DNA of 64,000 nt from G963663315 sp965208975 (lineage in GTDB: Bacteria > Pseudomonadota > Gammaproteobacteria > Arenicellales > Poriferihabitantaceae), in assembly GCA_965208975.1 (NCBI GenBank), contig CBDBQH010000001.1:620001-684000 (forward strand), written 5' to 3'. This document shows positions 8,243 to 16,403 of this stretch, piece by piece (the stretch's first letter is position 1; each line of letters opens with the position of its first letter). The notes beneath the pieces were generated by a model. That model saw nothing but the letters and a program-made list of their open reading frames with translations. It searched no databases and was not told the DNA's origin. A program made the position numbers and the translations under genes.

Positions 8243-9864
8243 TATTGGGCGCTTTCGTCACCGAATAGTTCTTTGCGTTCTGGCTCTTTTCCAAGTTGTG
8301 GCAGGTTGTCTACATTGAGACTGTAATCATTGTGTCCCCATTCACAACGGCTCAACACCATTTTCGGGATTTTCTTGATGGTCAGATTGGAAAACCGGTC
8401 AGCCCTGCAACGGAAAGCGCCGCAACATATCAAAAGCGTTCGGTCTTCACCCACTTCATCCGATAAAATCTGCAACTGCGCCAGCGACAAGGTTTGCGTA
8501 GTGACATAAATAAAATCGGTTTCGGTGGAATAGCCCTGCTGCCAGAAAACCGTATCAGACGGCTGGTAGGCAAAGCCCTCCAATTTGCAGATCGCTTCGG
8601 CCAGCATTTCAGGATTGTATTCCTGGTTGACCACCCAGCGGCCCCAACGATCCTGTTGCAGTAATGATGGCGCCAGCTTGTAATACCGGAAACCTCCACC
8701 ACCTTGCCAGTTTACCGCTTTGGAGATACTGCCTTGATCTTCGCCGTCAATCACTTTTTGAAGGCGGGGGATGATGTGGGTGTGGCAGTGGTCGCCAAGC
8801 TCGACCATAATCCAGCGACGGCCCATCTTGTGTGCGACTGCGCCGGTAGTGCCGGAACCGGCAAAAGAGTCAAGAACCAAGTCGCCGGAGTTGGTTGCCA
8901 TGTGAATTATTCGTGAGAGTAGTTTTTCTGGCTTTGGCGTATCAAACACAGAATCCATATTAAGACCTTTTATCTCCTTTTTGGCATCCTGATTATGTCC
9001 TGCTTCTTCATGAGTCCATATCGTCATAGATGTGATCCCGTCCTTCACTTCGCTCAAGAAGATTTTTATGCGTGGTACATTACCTCCCGACTTGCCAAAC
9101 CAAATCCGATTATCCGCTGCAAGCTCGTTGAAACGCCCTTCAGAAGTTGACCAGCATCTACTTTTTGACGGACAAACAACCCGACCTGATGGGGTAGTAA
9201 TAGGGTAATCATTTGTCTCTAGATAGGTTTTTACTGAAAAATCCCCGGACATCCAAGGTCCTCGTGGATCATTATCCGGATTTGAGTACCGGGCGTTAGC
9301 TCCATCGGTACGGGGCAATGAATTAGGGCGCCAAATGCTCTTGATTTTTGCATAAATCAGAATATGGTCATGATTGTCACTTAACCATTTCGCATCATTT
9401 TGTGGTGAAAACTTTTTTTGCCAAACAGCGTTGGCTATGAAGTTATTTCGCCCGAAAACCTCGTCACAAAGAACCTTCAAGTAATGGGCTTCGTTATCAT
9501 CAATGGTAATCCATAGAGAGCCATCATCTGATAGCAGGTTACGCAGGATTTCTAAACGGTCCCGCATCAACCCCAGCCAAATTGAATGCTCCAATCCATC
9601 TTCATAGTGTTCAAAAGCATTGCCGGTGTTATAAGGCGGATCAATAAACACGCATTTCACCTTGCCCGTATACTCCTGCTCCAATGCCTTGAGCGCCAGC
9701 AGGTTATCGCCAAAAATCAGTTTGTTATCAAAAATATCGTTATCCGTAACTCTGTGTCTGGCATGGTAGGACTTGCCCGGTTCTTCCAGCAAAATACGCG
9801 GCTCCAGTTTGGGGCGTTTGCCTTTGCCGATCCAGGTCAATTCGAGTCTGACTTTTTGTTTCAC
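8242..9864 (-). CDS. mod: Type III DNA methyltransferase, Mod subunit (beta-class N6-adenine)
   Basis: 540 aa. Motif IV VFIDPPYNTGNAFEHY (DPPY) precedes motif I LDSFAGSGTTGAVAHK, the order of beta-class amino-methyltransferases such as type III Mod. The central region between about residues 150 and 300 (from NAVWQKKFSPQND onward) is the probable target-recognition segment. The C-terminal third is unlike the core and probably contacts Res. The start at 9864 gives MKQKVRLELTWIGKGKRP, a common Mod N-terminus. It lies 39 nt downstream of the AbiEi-like gene on the same strand and overlaps res by 1 nt. No simple repeat tract is seen in the gene, so it is not an obvious phasevarion. Confidence 0.92.
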   Translation of the reverse strand: MKQKVRLELTWIGKGKRPKLEPRILLEEPGKSYHARHRVTDNDIFDNKLIFGDNLLALKALEQEYTGKVKCVFIDPPYNTGNAFEHYEDGLEHSIWLGLMRDRLEILRNLLSDDGSLWITIDDNEAHYLKVLCDEVFGRNNFIANAVWQKKFSPQNDAKWLSDNHDHILIYAKIKSIWRPNSLPRTDGANARYSNPDNDPRGPWMSGDFSVKTYLETNDYPITTPSGRVVCPSKSRCWSTSEGRFNELAADNRIWFGKSGGNVPRIKIFLSEVKDGITSMTIWTHEEAGHNQDAKKEIKGLNMDSVFDTPKPEKLLSRIIHMATNSGDLVLDSFAGSGTTGAVAHKMGRRWIMVELGDHCHTHIIPRLQKVIDGEDQGSISKAVNWQGGGGFRYYKLAPSLLQQDRWGRWVVNQEYNPEMLAEAICKLEGFAYQPSDTVFWQQGYSTETDFIYVTTQTLSLAQLQILSDEVGEDRTLLICCGAFRCRADRFSNLTIKKIPKMVLSRCEWGHNDYSLNVDNLPQLGKEPERKELFGDESAQ

Positions 9865-9903
9865 CGTAAAAGTCGCCTTTCTATCTACTAGTTGTATATT
9901 CTT

Positions 9904-10689
9904 TCAATATCCGGTCCATGTTTCAGGCACTGTTATATTGAACTGTGGGTGCAGCGAGCCTTCTATCGGCAGAACACGGTTTCCTGAACCCAAATATATG
10001 TCGTCCGGACTAAGTTCCCTGTACCAATCGTGCCCTACCGCACTGGCTAGAGTCAGAAACAGCCTCTTTGCCTTGATTGATCGACAGGCTTGCAATGTGC
10101 TTTGCATCAATCCCGGGCGCATGGTCGCCAGTCCTTCCATTAACTGCAAGGCTTCGTCAAAGTCAGCTTGTTTTGGCAACAACTGACAGTACTCCAGCAT
10201 GGCTCTTTCAGGGCTACTGATCTTGATTGTTACACCCTCTCTTTCCAGCGGGACCAGGCTTGTAAAAACCGGATCAAATAGCTTGCTGCTGTTTACTACA
10301 AAAAGGTTTTTGGAGAAATCAAGGTTTTTAAACCAGGCGGGAAGCTGCCGGTTTGATTCCAAGCTGACCTGAAGTATCGGGAATTCCCCGGACGGTATAT
10401 AGTGTGCCCGGCCCAGCAGTTCCAGAGCTGTTCTGGCAGCCGGGTAAACATGGAGGGATATTCGCTGTAAAGCATATATTGCACCCGGCATAGTGGCTCT
10501 GGTTCCTGATCTTATCCATGCCCCTTTGCCCAGAGATTCAACCCACCCTGTCTCTTTATACTTCTGCATCAATTGCGGGGAAGCGCCTTTCGATTCCAGC
10601 CAGGTACTGGTCATCGGTACGCCCGCTGGACAATCGGCTAGCAAGTCGTTGATTTTGGTTATATCGGACTTTGACTCAAAAGAACGCAT
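9904..10689 (-). CDS. AbiEi-family (type IV TA) antitoxin / transcriptional regulator, orphan
   Basis: 261 aa. The N-terminal third looks like the winged-helix domain of AbiEi antitoxins (PMTSTWLESKGASPQLMQKY, then WVESLGKGAW), and the rest matches the AbiEi_3-type C-terminus (GVTIKISSPERAMLEYCQLL, FDEALQLMEGLATMRPGL, ITVPETW). AbiEi represses its own operon and antagonises the AbiEii nucleotidyltransferase toxin, normally encoded directly downstream. Here the 39 nt downstream lead straight into mod, and no AbiEii-like gene is visible nearby. I infer a regulator of the R-M operon. Upstream is a promoter within a long dyad; the ribosome site AAAGGA precedes the ATG by 4 nt. Confidence 0.8.
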   Translation of the reverse strand: MRSFESKSDITKINDLLADCPAGVPMTSTWLESKGASPQLMQKYKETGWVESLGKGAWIRSGTRATMPGAIYALQRISLHVYPAARTALELLGRAHYIPSGEFPILQVSLESNRQLPAWFKNLDFSKNLFVVNSSKLFDPVFTSLVPLEREGVTIKISSPERAMLEYCQLLPKQADFDEALQLMEGLATMRPGLMQSTLQACRSIKAKRLFLTLASAVGHDWYRELSPDDIYLGSGNRVLPIEGSLHPQFNITVPETWTGY

Positions 10690-10709
10690 AATTCCTTTGT
10701 TTAACCTTT

Positions 10710-10737
10710 ATTTTATGAAGATCGCTGTTATTGTAAA
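10710..10737 (-). promoter_or_regulatory. Candidate sigma70 promoter of the abiEi-mod-res operon
   Basis: On the minus strand TTTACA (10737-10732), 16 nt, then TAAAAT (10715-10710), with an AAAGGA ribosome site before the ATG at 10689. The -35 element sits inside the right arm of the dyad at 10733-10781, so a dyad-bound protein would occlude it. Confidence 0.55.
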
Positions 10738-10781
10738 TGATATTAAAAATAAACAAATAGTTTACTTTTAATATCATTTAC
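10733..10781. promoter_or_regulatory. 49-bp near-perfect dyad, probable operator upstream of abiEi
   Basis: Two 22-nt arms (10733-10754 and 10760-10781) are reverse complements with a single mismatch around a 5-nt loop AAATA. The outer 16 bp of each arm (GTAAATGATATTAAAA) are perfect. The dyad overlaps the candidate -35 of abiEi and lies in the AT-rich 350-bp gap before tRNA-Ser. AbiEi proteins are known to bind inverted repeats upstream of their own genes, which makes this the natural site. From 10782 to 11039 I see only AT-rich DNA without a gene. Confidence 0.7.
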
Positions 10782-11039
10782 AAATTTTAGAGGTTATGAA
10801 TATTGAATTCATACAACAAAATATATTTATTGTTTATAAATAACATGATTCTTAAACTTCTCAAGCACATCTTTTTAGATTACTCGCCAGCAAATACTAA
10901 ACAGTGGTTTTTCTTTAACCTCCTGTTTTAACGGGGGTGTAAATAAAACTGTGTAAGTTGTGTGCGAGGTCGCTGTATTTTCAGGTAGACGGGGGTATGG
11001 ATAAAATCCATCCTGTTGTGACATAATCGGCGCCGAAGC

Positions 11040-11130
11040 GGAGAGATGTCTGAGTGGTCGAAAGAGCACGCCTGGAAAGTGTGTATACGTTCATAGCGTA
11101 TCGAGGGTTCGAATCCCTCTCTCTCCGCCA
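11040..11130 (+). tRNA. tRNA-Ser(GGA)
   Basis: 91-nt class II tRNA. The acceptor stem GGAGAGA pairs with TCTCTCC, followed by GCCA; the T arm contains GGTTCGAATCC. The anticodon loop reads CTGGAAA (anticodon GGA), and a long variable arm (TGTATACGTTCATAGCGTA region) fits serine. The CCA end is encoded. Confidence 0.96.
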
Positions 11131-11173
11131 TTTGTAATTGTGATCAATCACCGGCAGGATGAGCGAGACAATA

Positions 11174-11494
11174 ATGCCTACTATAAATTTCAGATTGGCG
11201 GATGGCAGTGAACTGGTCGCCGAAGGTCGAACCGGAACCTCCGTGATGCTGCTCGCCAGACACCATGACCTTTCCGGTATTCTGGCCGAGTGCGGTGGTT
11301 CGTGTTGTTGTGCGACTTGCCACGTGCACATCGACGCAAGCTGGATTGACCAGCTCGATACGATGGAAAATGACGAGCGCGATATGCTGGAATTCGCGGA
11401 AAATGTCGATGAATTCAGCCGTTTGAGTTGCCAGATCAAGATTACTGACAAGATAGACGGCCTGATCGTCCATGTGCCTGAGTTCCAGTACTGA
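11174..11494 (+). CDS. Adrenodoxin-type [2Fe-2S] ferredoxin
   Basis: 106 aa. The cluster ligands lie in ECGGSCCCATCHVH with a fourth Cys near the C-terminus in LSCQIKI, the spacing of vertebrate/bacterial-type 2Fe-2S ferredoxins that serve P450s and Rieske oxygenases. I use the ATG at 11174 (MPTINFRLADG, the family's usual start) with GAG-rich Shine-Dalgarno-like sequence upstream; an ATG five codons earlier at 11159 is possible. No oxygenase or ferredoxin reductase is adjacent, so the partner is unknown. It lies 18 nt before acetoacetyl-CoA synthetase and may share its transcript. Confidence 0.9.
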   Translation: MPTINFRLADGSELVAEGRTGTSVMLLARHHDLSGILAECGGSCCCATCHVHIDASWIDQLDTMENDERDMLEFAENVDEFSRLSCQIKITDKIDGLIVHVPEFQY

Positions 11495-11512
11495 AAAGTG
11501 TTGCCGATGGGC

Positions 11513-13492
11513 ATGACAGCGCCTGTTTGGCGACCTTCCAGTGAAAGAGTCCGGCAAAGTGGCCTTCATGGATTTATCCGGCAGGTAGCGACTACTCATC
11601 CACAGGTTGATGGCTATGATTCCCTCTACCGCTGGAGCATAGAGCATAGCGCCCAGTTCTGGTCGGCCTTGTGGGATTTGTCGGGTGTGGTCAGTAGCCG
11701 GAGGTATGAGCGCGTTCTGGACAATCCGACCGCCATGCCGGGAGCCGTGTGGTTTGAAGGCGCCCGGCTGAATTTCGCTGAAAACCTGCTGCGTTTTCGG
11801 GATGATCGTCCAGCGCTGATATTCCGTAATGAAACCGGGGCGAGCCGGGAAATGTCCTATCGACAGCTTTTCGGGGAGGTCGTTCGCTGCTCGGAATTAC
11901 TGAAAGCGCTTGGAGTCAGGTCGAAAGATCGGGTGGCCGGTTATATGACCAATAGCCCGGAGACCGTAATCGCGATGCTGGCGACGGCCAGCCTGGGGGC
12001 GATATGGTCATCCTGTTCACCGGATTTCGGCGTGAGTGGGGCGCTGGAGCGCTTTGCCCAGATCCGGCCGAAAATCCTGTTTTGTGTGGATGGATACCAT
12101 TATAACGGGAAGCGGTACGAGATCATGGGTTCGGTCCAGTCTGTCGCAACGCGAATTTCCTCTGTGGAAAAAGTGATCATTGTGCCGTACCTGGATTCGA
12201 CTCCGGATATTCGTGGCCTGGATAATGTCCTGTTGTTCGGGGATTTCGAGACCACGTCAAAGGACATGGAATTTGTACAGTTGCCGTTCGATCATCCGCT
12301 TTACATTCTGTATTCATCCGGCACAACCGGCAGACCGAAGTGCATTGTACATGGCGCCGGTGGAACATTGTTGCAACACGTCAAGGAGCATTGGTTGCAT
12401 ACCGACGTAAAGAGAGCGGATCGTCTGTTTTACTTTACGACTTGCGGCTGGATGATGTGGAACTGGCTGGTTAGCGGTCTGGCCAGTGGATGTACCCTGA
12501 TTCTGTATGACGGGTCGCCATTTTATCCATCTCATAATGCGCTGTGGAAAATGGCGGATTCGTTGAAAATTTCCATTTTTGGAGTCAGCGCCCGTTATAT
12601 TTGCGCCTGTGCCAAGTCCGGTCTGTCGCCGCGGCGGGAAAATGATCTTTCAGCTCTGTGCACAATCCTGTCGACCGGGTCGCCGCTGGCGCCGGAAAGC
12701 TTTGATTACGTCTATCAGAATATCCAGTCCGATGTCATGCTTTCCTCCATTTCCGGCGGTACGGATATTGTTTCGTGTTTTGTGCTCGGCAATCCGATGC
12801 GCCCGGTATACCGGGGTGAAATTCAGGGCGCTGGCCTGGGTATGGCTGTGGATGTGTACGAAGGGGGATATGACGACCCGACCCCGCTTAAGGGGAAACG
12901 CGCGGAGCTGGTCTGCACCCGGCCCTTTCCCAGTATGCCGTTGGGCTTCTGGAATGAAGCGGATGATAAACGCTATCATGACTCTTATTTTTCCCGTTTC
13001 CGCAATGTATGGGCGCAGGGGGATTATGCGCAAATAACCGCCAATGACGGTTTCATCATACATGGCCGCTGTGATGCGACGCTCAATCCGGGCGGGGTGC
13101 GGATCGGCACAGCCGAAATTTATCGCCAGGTCGAAAAAACAGATGAGGTGCTCGAAAGTCTTTGTATCGCGCAAAAATGGGATGGAGATGTCCGCGTGGC
13201 GCTATTTGTGGTGTTGCGTGACGGCGTGACGTTGACCGATCGCCTGAAGGACTCGATTCGACGAACAATCCGGGAAAATGCCTCGCCGCGCCACGTGCCG
13301 GCGATCATTATCGCCGTGCCGGATCTGCCGCGGACGCGGAGTGGCAAGATCGTGGAGCTCGCGGTTCGTGACATGGTTCATGGGGAGCCGATCAAAAACA
13401 CCGAGGCGTTAGCCAATCCCGAGTCGCTTGAATACTTCAGGGATATAGGGGAGCTTCAAACAGATTCAGGGGAGCCGTATGCAAAAGAATGA
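11513..13492 (+). CDS. Acetoacetyl-CoA synthetase (acetoacetate-CoA ligase)
   Basis: 659 aa ANL-superfamily enzyme that activates acetoacetate with ATP and CoA. The N-terminus MTAPVWRPSSERV is typical of the family; the P-loop is LYSSGTTGRPKCIVHG, and the A5/A8 regions appear as SISGGTDIVSCF and HGRCDATLNPGGVRIG, with the C-terminal lysine motif RTRSGKIVE. Earlier in-frame starts at 11498 (GTG) and 11507 (ATG) exist. The gene overlaps the following thiolase by 14 nt; together they turn acetoacetate into two acetyl-CoA, as in polyhydroxybutyrate or ketone-body use. Confidence 0.93.
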   Translation: MTAPVWRPSSERVRQSGLHGFIRQVATTHPQVDGYDSLYRWSIEHSAQFWSALWDLSGVVSSRRYERVLDNPTAMPGAVWFEGARLNFAENLLRFRDDRPALIFRNETGASREMSYRQLFGEVVRCSELLKALGVRSKDRVAGYMTNSPETVIAMLATASLGAIWSSCSPDFGVSGALERFAQIRPKILFCVDGYHYNGKRYEIMGSVQSVATRISSVEKVIIVPYLDSTPDIRGLDNVLLFGDFETTSKDMEFVQLPFDHPLYILYSSGTTGRPKCIVHGAGGTLLQHVKEHWLHTDVKRADRLFYFTTCGWMMWNWLVSGLASGCTLILYDGSPFYPSHNALWKMADSLKISIFGVSARYICACAKSGLSPRRENDLSALCTILSTGSPLAPESFDYVYQNIQSDVMLSSISGGTDIVSCFVLGNPMRPVYRGEIQGAGLGMAVDVYEGGYDDPTPLKGKRAELVCTRPFPSMPLGFWNEADDKRYHDSYFSRFRNVWAQGDYAQITANDGFIIHGRCDATLNPGGVRIGTAEIYRQVEKTDEVLESLCIAQKWDGDVRVALFVVLRDGVTLTDRLKDSIRRTIRENASPRHVPAIIIAVPDLPRTRSGKIVELAVRDMVHGEPIKNTEALANPESLEYFRDIGELQTDSGEPYAKE

Positions 13493-14666
13493 GGTGGTAA
13501 TTGTGAGTGGGGCGCGGACAGCGGTCGGCGCTTTCGGCGGTAGCCTGAAAAATCATTCTCCCGCCGAACTCGGCGCTGCGGTGGTGTCGGAGGCGGTAAA
13601 AAGAGCGGGCATTGACGGGCAATCGGTCGGGCATGTCACAGTCGGCAACGTGATCCATACTGAACCGCATGACGCTTATATATCCAGGGTGGTAGCGCTC
13701 AATGGTGGATTGCCGCACAGTACGGTAGCGCTTACGGTCAATCGTTTGTGTGGCAGCGGCATGCAGGCCATTGTCACCTCGGCGCAGCAGATTGAGCTGG
13801 GATTGTGCGATACGGCGCTAGCCGGAGGCGTCGAAGTGATGAGTCGGGGCGGCTATCTGGCAACCGGGGTACGCTATGGAAACCGTCTGGGGGATGGTAA
13901 ATTGCAGGACATGATGCTGGCTGCCCTGCATTGCCCGATGGAGGGCTGTCACATGGGAGTCACAGCAGAAAACATTGCCGAAAAATGGGGGGTATCCCGT
14001 GATGAACAGGATCGGTTCGCGCTGACCAGCCACCGCCGGGCGCAAAACGCGATTGAGCGGGGGTATTTCAAAGACCAGATTGTGCCGATTGAACTGAAAT
14101 CCCGAAAAGGGGCGACCTGGTTCTCTCAGGATGAGCATGTTCGTTTTGATTCCAGAATTGAAGATATGCAAAAGCTGAAGCCTGTGTTCAAGGAAGATGG
14201 TACGGTTACCGCCGGCAATGCCTCCGGAATCAATGATGGCGCCGCGGCAATGGTTTTAATGAGTCGGCAACAGTGTGAGGCGCGTGGAATAAAGCCACGG
14301 GCGCGTCTGGTGAAGTATGCCTTTGCCGGGGTTGATCCCGCCTATATGGGAATCGGGCCGGTTCCTGCGGTACGCAATCTTCTTGCGGACACGGACTTTT
14401 CTGTCCAGGATATTGATGTGTGGGAGGTCAATGAGGCCTTTGCCGCCCAGGCTATCGCGGTGGCGCGCGACCTCGACATTCCGGAGCGCAGACTGAACCC
14501 CAATGGCAGCGGTATTTCACTGGGTCATCCGATTGGCGCGACCGGCGTAATCATTGCCGAGAAAGCTGTTTCGGAGTTGGAGCGCGCCGGCGGACAGTAT
14601 GCGGTAGTGACCATGTGCATTGGCGGCGGTCAGGGGATTGCCGGTCTTTTCGCCAGAGAGGCTTGA
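13479..14666 (+). CDS. Acetyl-CoA C-acetyltransferase (thiolase)
   Basis: 395 aa thiolase. The acyl-accepting Cys is C91 in LTVNRLCGSGMQA; NEAFAAQA, GHPIGATG and the second catalytic Cys in MCIGGGQGIAG complete the active site. The length is standard. It cleaves acetoacetyl-CoA, or condenses acetyl-CoA, and its 14-nt overlap with acetoacetyl-CoA synthetase supports coupled acetoacetate catabolism. No phaB or phaC is nearby, so a biosynthetic PHB role is less supported. Subtype (AtoB/PhaA/BktB-like) cannot be fixed by eye. Confidence 0.92.
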   Translation: MQKNEVVIVSGARTAVGAFGGSLKNHSPAELGAAVVSEAVKRAGIDGQSVGHVTVGNVIHTEPHDAYISRVVALNGGLPHSTVALTVNRLCGSGMQAIVTSAQQIELGLCDTALAGGVEVMSRGGYLATGVRYGNRLGDGKLQDMMLAALHCPMEGCHMGVTAENIAEKWGVSRDEQDRFALTSHRRAQNAIERGYFKDQIVPIELKSRKGATWFSQDEHVRFDSRIEDMQKLKPVFKEDGTVTAGNASGINDGAAAMVLMSRQQCEARGIKPRARLVKYAFAGVDPAYMGIGPVPAVRNLLADTDFSVQDIDVWEVNEAFAAQAIAVARDLDIPERRLNPNGSGISLGHPIGATGVIIAEKAVSELERAGGQYAVVTMCIGGGQGIAGLFAREA

Positions 14667-14761
14667 CGGGCGCATGGTGTGTCGTATCCATGTTGCGTCA
14701 GGCATACATATAAATATAATGAATTATGGTATCCTAACAATCAAATAACCGGAGAATTCGA

Positions 14762-15139
14762 ATGACAGAACAGAGCAGGCAGGGGCAGGACAAGTTGACG
14801 ATCAGGACGGAGACGGCGACGACCGGCTCGGGTGAGGCATTTATCGTTCGTCCATGTGGCCGGGTGGACGGCAGCACGGTGAATATTCTGGATGAAGTGA
14901 CCCGGGAGTGGACGGAAAGCGGGGCCGGGGTACTGATCTTTAATTTTGAAGAGATGGAGTATATCAGCAGCGCGGGGTTGCGAATATTGCTGTTGAGCGC
15001 TCGCAAGATGCAGTCCGGGGGAGGCCGGGCATTATTTTGCGGATTAGCGCCACATATCGTTCAGATATTCGAGATCAGTGGATTCAGCGCGATTCTGGAT
15101 ATACGGGAAAGTCAGGCAGACGCGCTCGCGGCGGTCTGA
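14762..15139 (+). CDS. STAS-domain protein (anti-sigma factor antagonist-like)
   Basis: 125 aa. A single STAS domain; the segment MEYISSAGLRILLLSARKM holds the conserved Ser of SpoIIAA-type proteins (S69/S70), which kinases of the anti-sigma type phosphorylate. It starts 95 nt after thiolase and is followed after 19 nt by a periplasmic binding protein and then a histidine kinase, probably one operon. No anti-sigma kinase or PP2C phosphatase is in the window, so the STAS protein may act with the histidine kinase; that is inference. Confidence 0.85.
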   Translation: MTEQSRQGQDKLTIRTETATTGSGEAFIVRPCGRVDGSTVNILDEVTREWTESGAGVLIFNFEEMEYISSAGLRILLLSARKMQSGGGRALFCGLAPHIVQIFEISGFSAILDIRESQADALAAV

Positions 15140-15158
15140 CCGCGCCGGCGTTGCATAA

Positions 15159-16403
15159 ATGCTGACTGAGGTGACAATAGAGGAACCTGGACACGCTTTG
15201 CGCTCAATCAGGCAGAGACGCCGGTCATGTCCGTTGCGGTTGACGATACTGGCGTTACTGTTGTTGATGACTCCGGCCGTTTTTGCCGAGACTCAACGTG
15301 AGCGGCAACAGGAGCGGCAGAAACTCCTTGTTTTTGGTCAGTCCGCGGCGCTCAGTGGCCCGGCGGCGGCTCTCGGAAGCGGTATGCGCCTGGGGCTTCT
15401 GGCGGCATTTGAGGAGGTCAATCGCGCGGGCGGAGTCAACGGTTACACACTCAGTCTGGAATCACTGGATGACCGCTATGAGCCTGAATCCGCTATCAAC
15501 AACACCCGCACCCTGATCGATGAGCGCAAGGTGTTCGCCTTGATCGGCGCAGTCGGGACTCCGACATCCCTCGCCGCCCAGCCGATTTCCACTGAGGCGG
15601 GGGTGCCTTACATTGCACCGTATACGGGAGCCGAGTTCCTGCGTGACGCCCAACGGGCGCCCAACGTGGTCAATTTGCGCGCCTCCTACTATCAGGAGAC
15701 CGAAGAAATGGTGGCTCGCCTCACTGAGGACCTGGGCATACAACGAGTCGGTATTTTCTATCAGGATGATTCTTTCGGGCGCGCCGGGTTGAAGGGATTG
15801 CGGGCGGCGGTAAAGCGTCGGGGCTGGGGCCTGACTGAAGAGGTTGCATATCCCCGCAATACAGAAGCCGTCAAGGTGGCCGTGCTGGACCTGCGCCGCG
15901 CAGATGTCGACGCCGTGGTCATTATCGGCGCTTACAAGCCAGCCGCCACGATGATACGGTGGGCGAAGCGCCTCGGCTTCGACCCTTACTTTATCAATAT
16001 CTCGTTTATCGGCAGTTCTGCGCTGGCCGGGGAGCTCGGCTCTGACGGCGACGGAGTCTATGTCACCCAGGTGGTCCCTTTCCCTTTCAGTTCCGAGCTG
16101 CCGGTCATGTCAAAATATCGGGCAGCGCTGGCGCAGGTTGCCCCTCAGAGCCGACCGAGTTTCGTGTCTCTGGAGGGTTATCTGGCCGGCCGCCTGGCAG
16201 CGGAGGGGGTGCGGCTGGCAGGAGAAAACCTGACTCGACAGGGTTTCCTGCAGGCGCTCAGGGAAGCCGATCTGATTAACCTTGATGATTTTATACTTGA
16301 TTACGGGGACGGAGACAATCAGGGATCGGATCGGGTTTACCTGACGCGGCTTGACGCTTTCGGGACTTTCCACCCGGTCAAAAATATGTTGTCGTTGCCA
16401 TGA
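15159..16403 (+). CDS. Periplasmic branched-chain amino acid/amide-type substrate-binding protein
   Basis: 414 aa. A signal peptide follows a basic n-region (LRLTILALLLLMTPAVFAE, cleavage near residue 44). The mature part is a class I periplasmic binding fold: VFGQSAALSGPAAALGSGM, NGYTLSLESLDDRYEP and LIGAVGTPTSLAAQPI are typical of the Periplasmic_6/LivK-AmiC group. No ABC permease is adjacent. Its stop overlaps the histidine kinase start as ATGA, so it probably serves as a ligand-sensing partner of that kinase rather than as a transporter component. The ligand is unknown; amides or amino acids would fit the ammonium transporter downstream. Confidence 0.85.
   Translation: MLTEVTIEEPGHALRSIRQRRRSCPLRLTILALLLLMTPAVFAETQRERQQERQKLLVFGQSAALSGPAAALGSGMRLGLLAAFEEVNRAGGVNGYTLSLESLDDRYEPESAINNTRTLIDERKVFALIGAVGTPTSLAAQPISTEAGVPYIAPYTGAEFLRDAQRAPNVVNLRASYYQETEEMVARLTEDLGIQRVGIFYQDDSFGRAGLKGLRAAVKRRGWGLTEEVAYPRNTEAVKVAVLDLRRADVDAVVIIGAYKPAATMIRWAKRLGFDPYFINISFIGSSALAGELGSDGDGVYVTQVVPFPFSSELPVMSKYRAALAQVAPQSRPSFVSLEGYLAGRLAAEGVRLAGENLTRQGFLQALREADLINLDDFILDYGDGDNQGSDRVYLTRLDAFGTFHPVKNMLSLP

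Noticed and set aside
8242..9864. Phase-variable mod (phasevarion)
   Set aside because: No simple tandem repeat or long homopolymer within or just before mod.
10690..11039. Hidden small gene in the AT-rich gap upstream of abiEi
   Set aside because: Only short frames without ribosome sites; the operator, promoter and AT-rich DNA account for what is seen.
5576..11130. R-M block as a genomic island integrated at tRNA-Ser
   Set aside because: The block lies on the 5' side of the tRNA, whereas integrases usually use the 3' end; no integrase and no direct repeat of the tRNA end was found.
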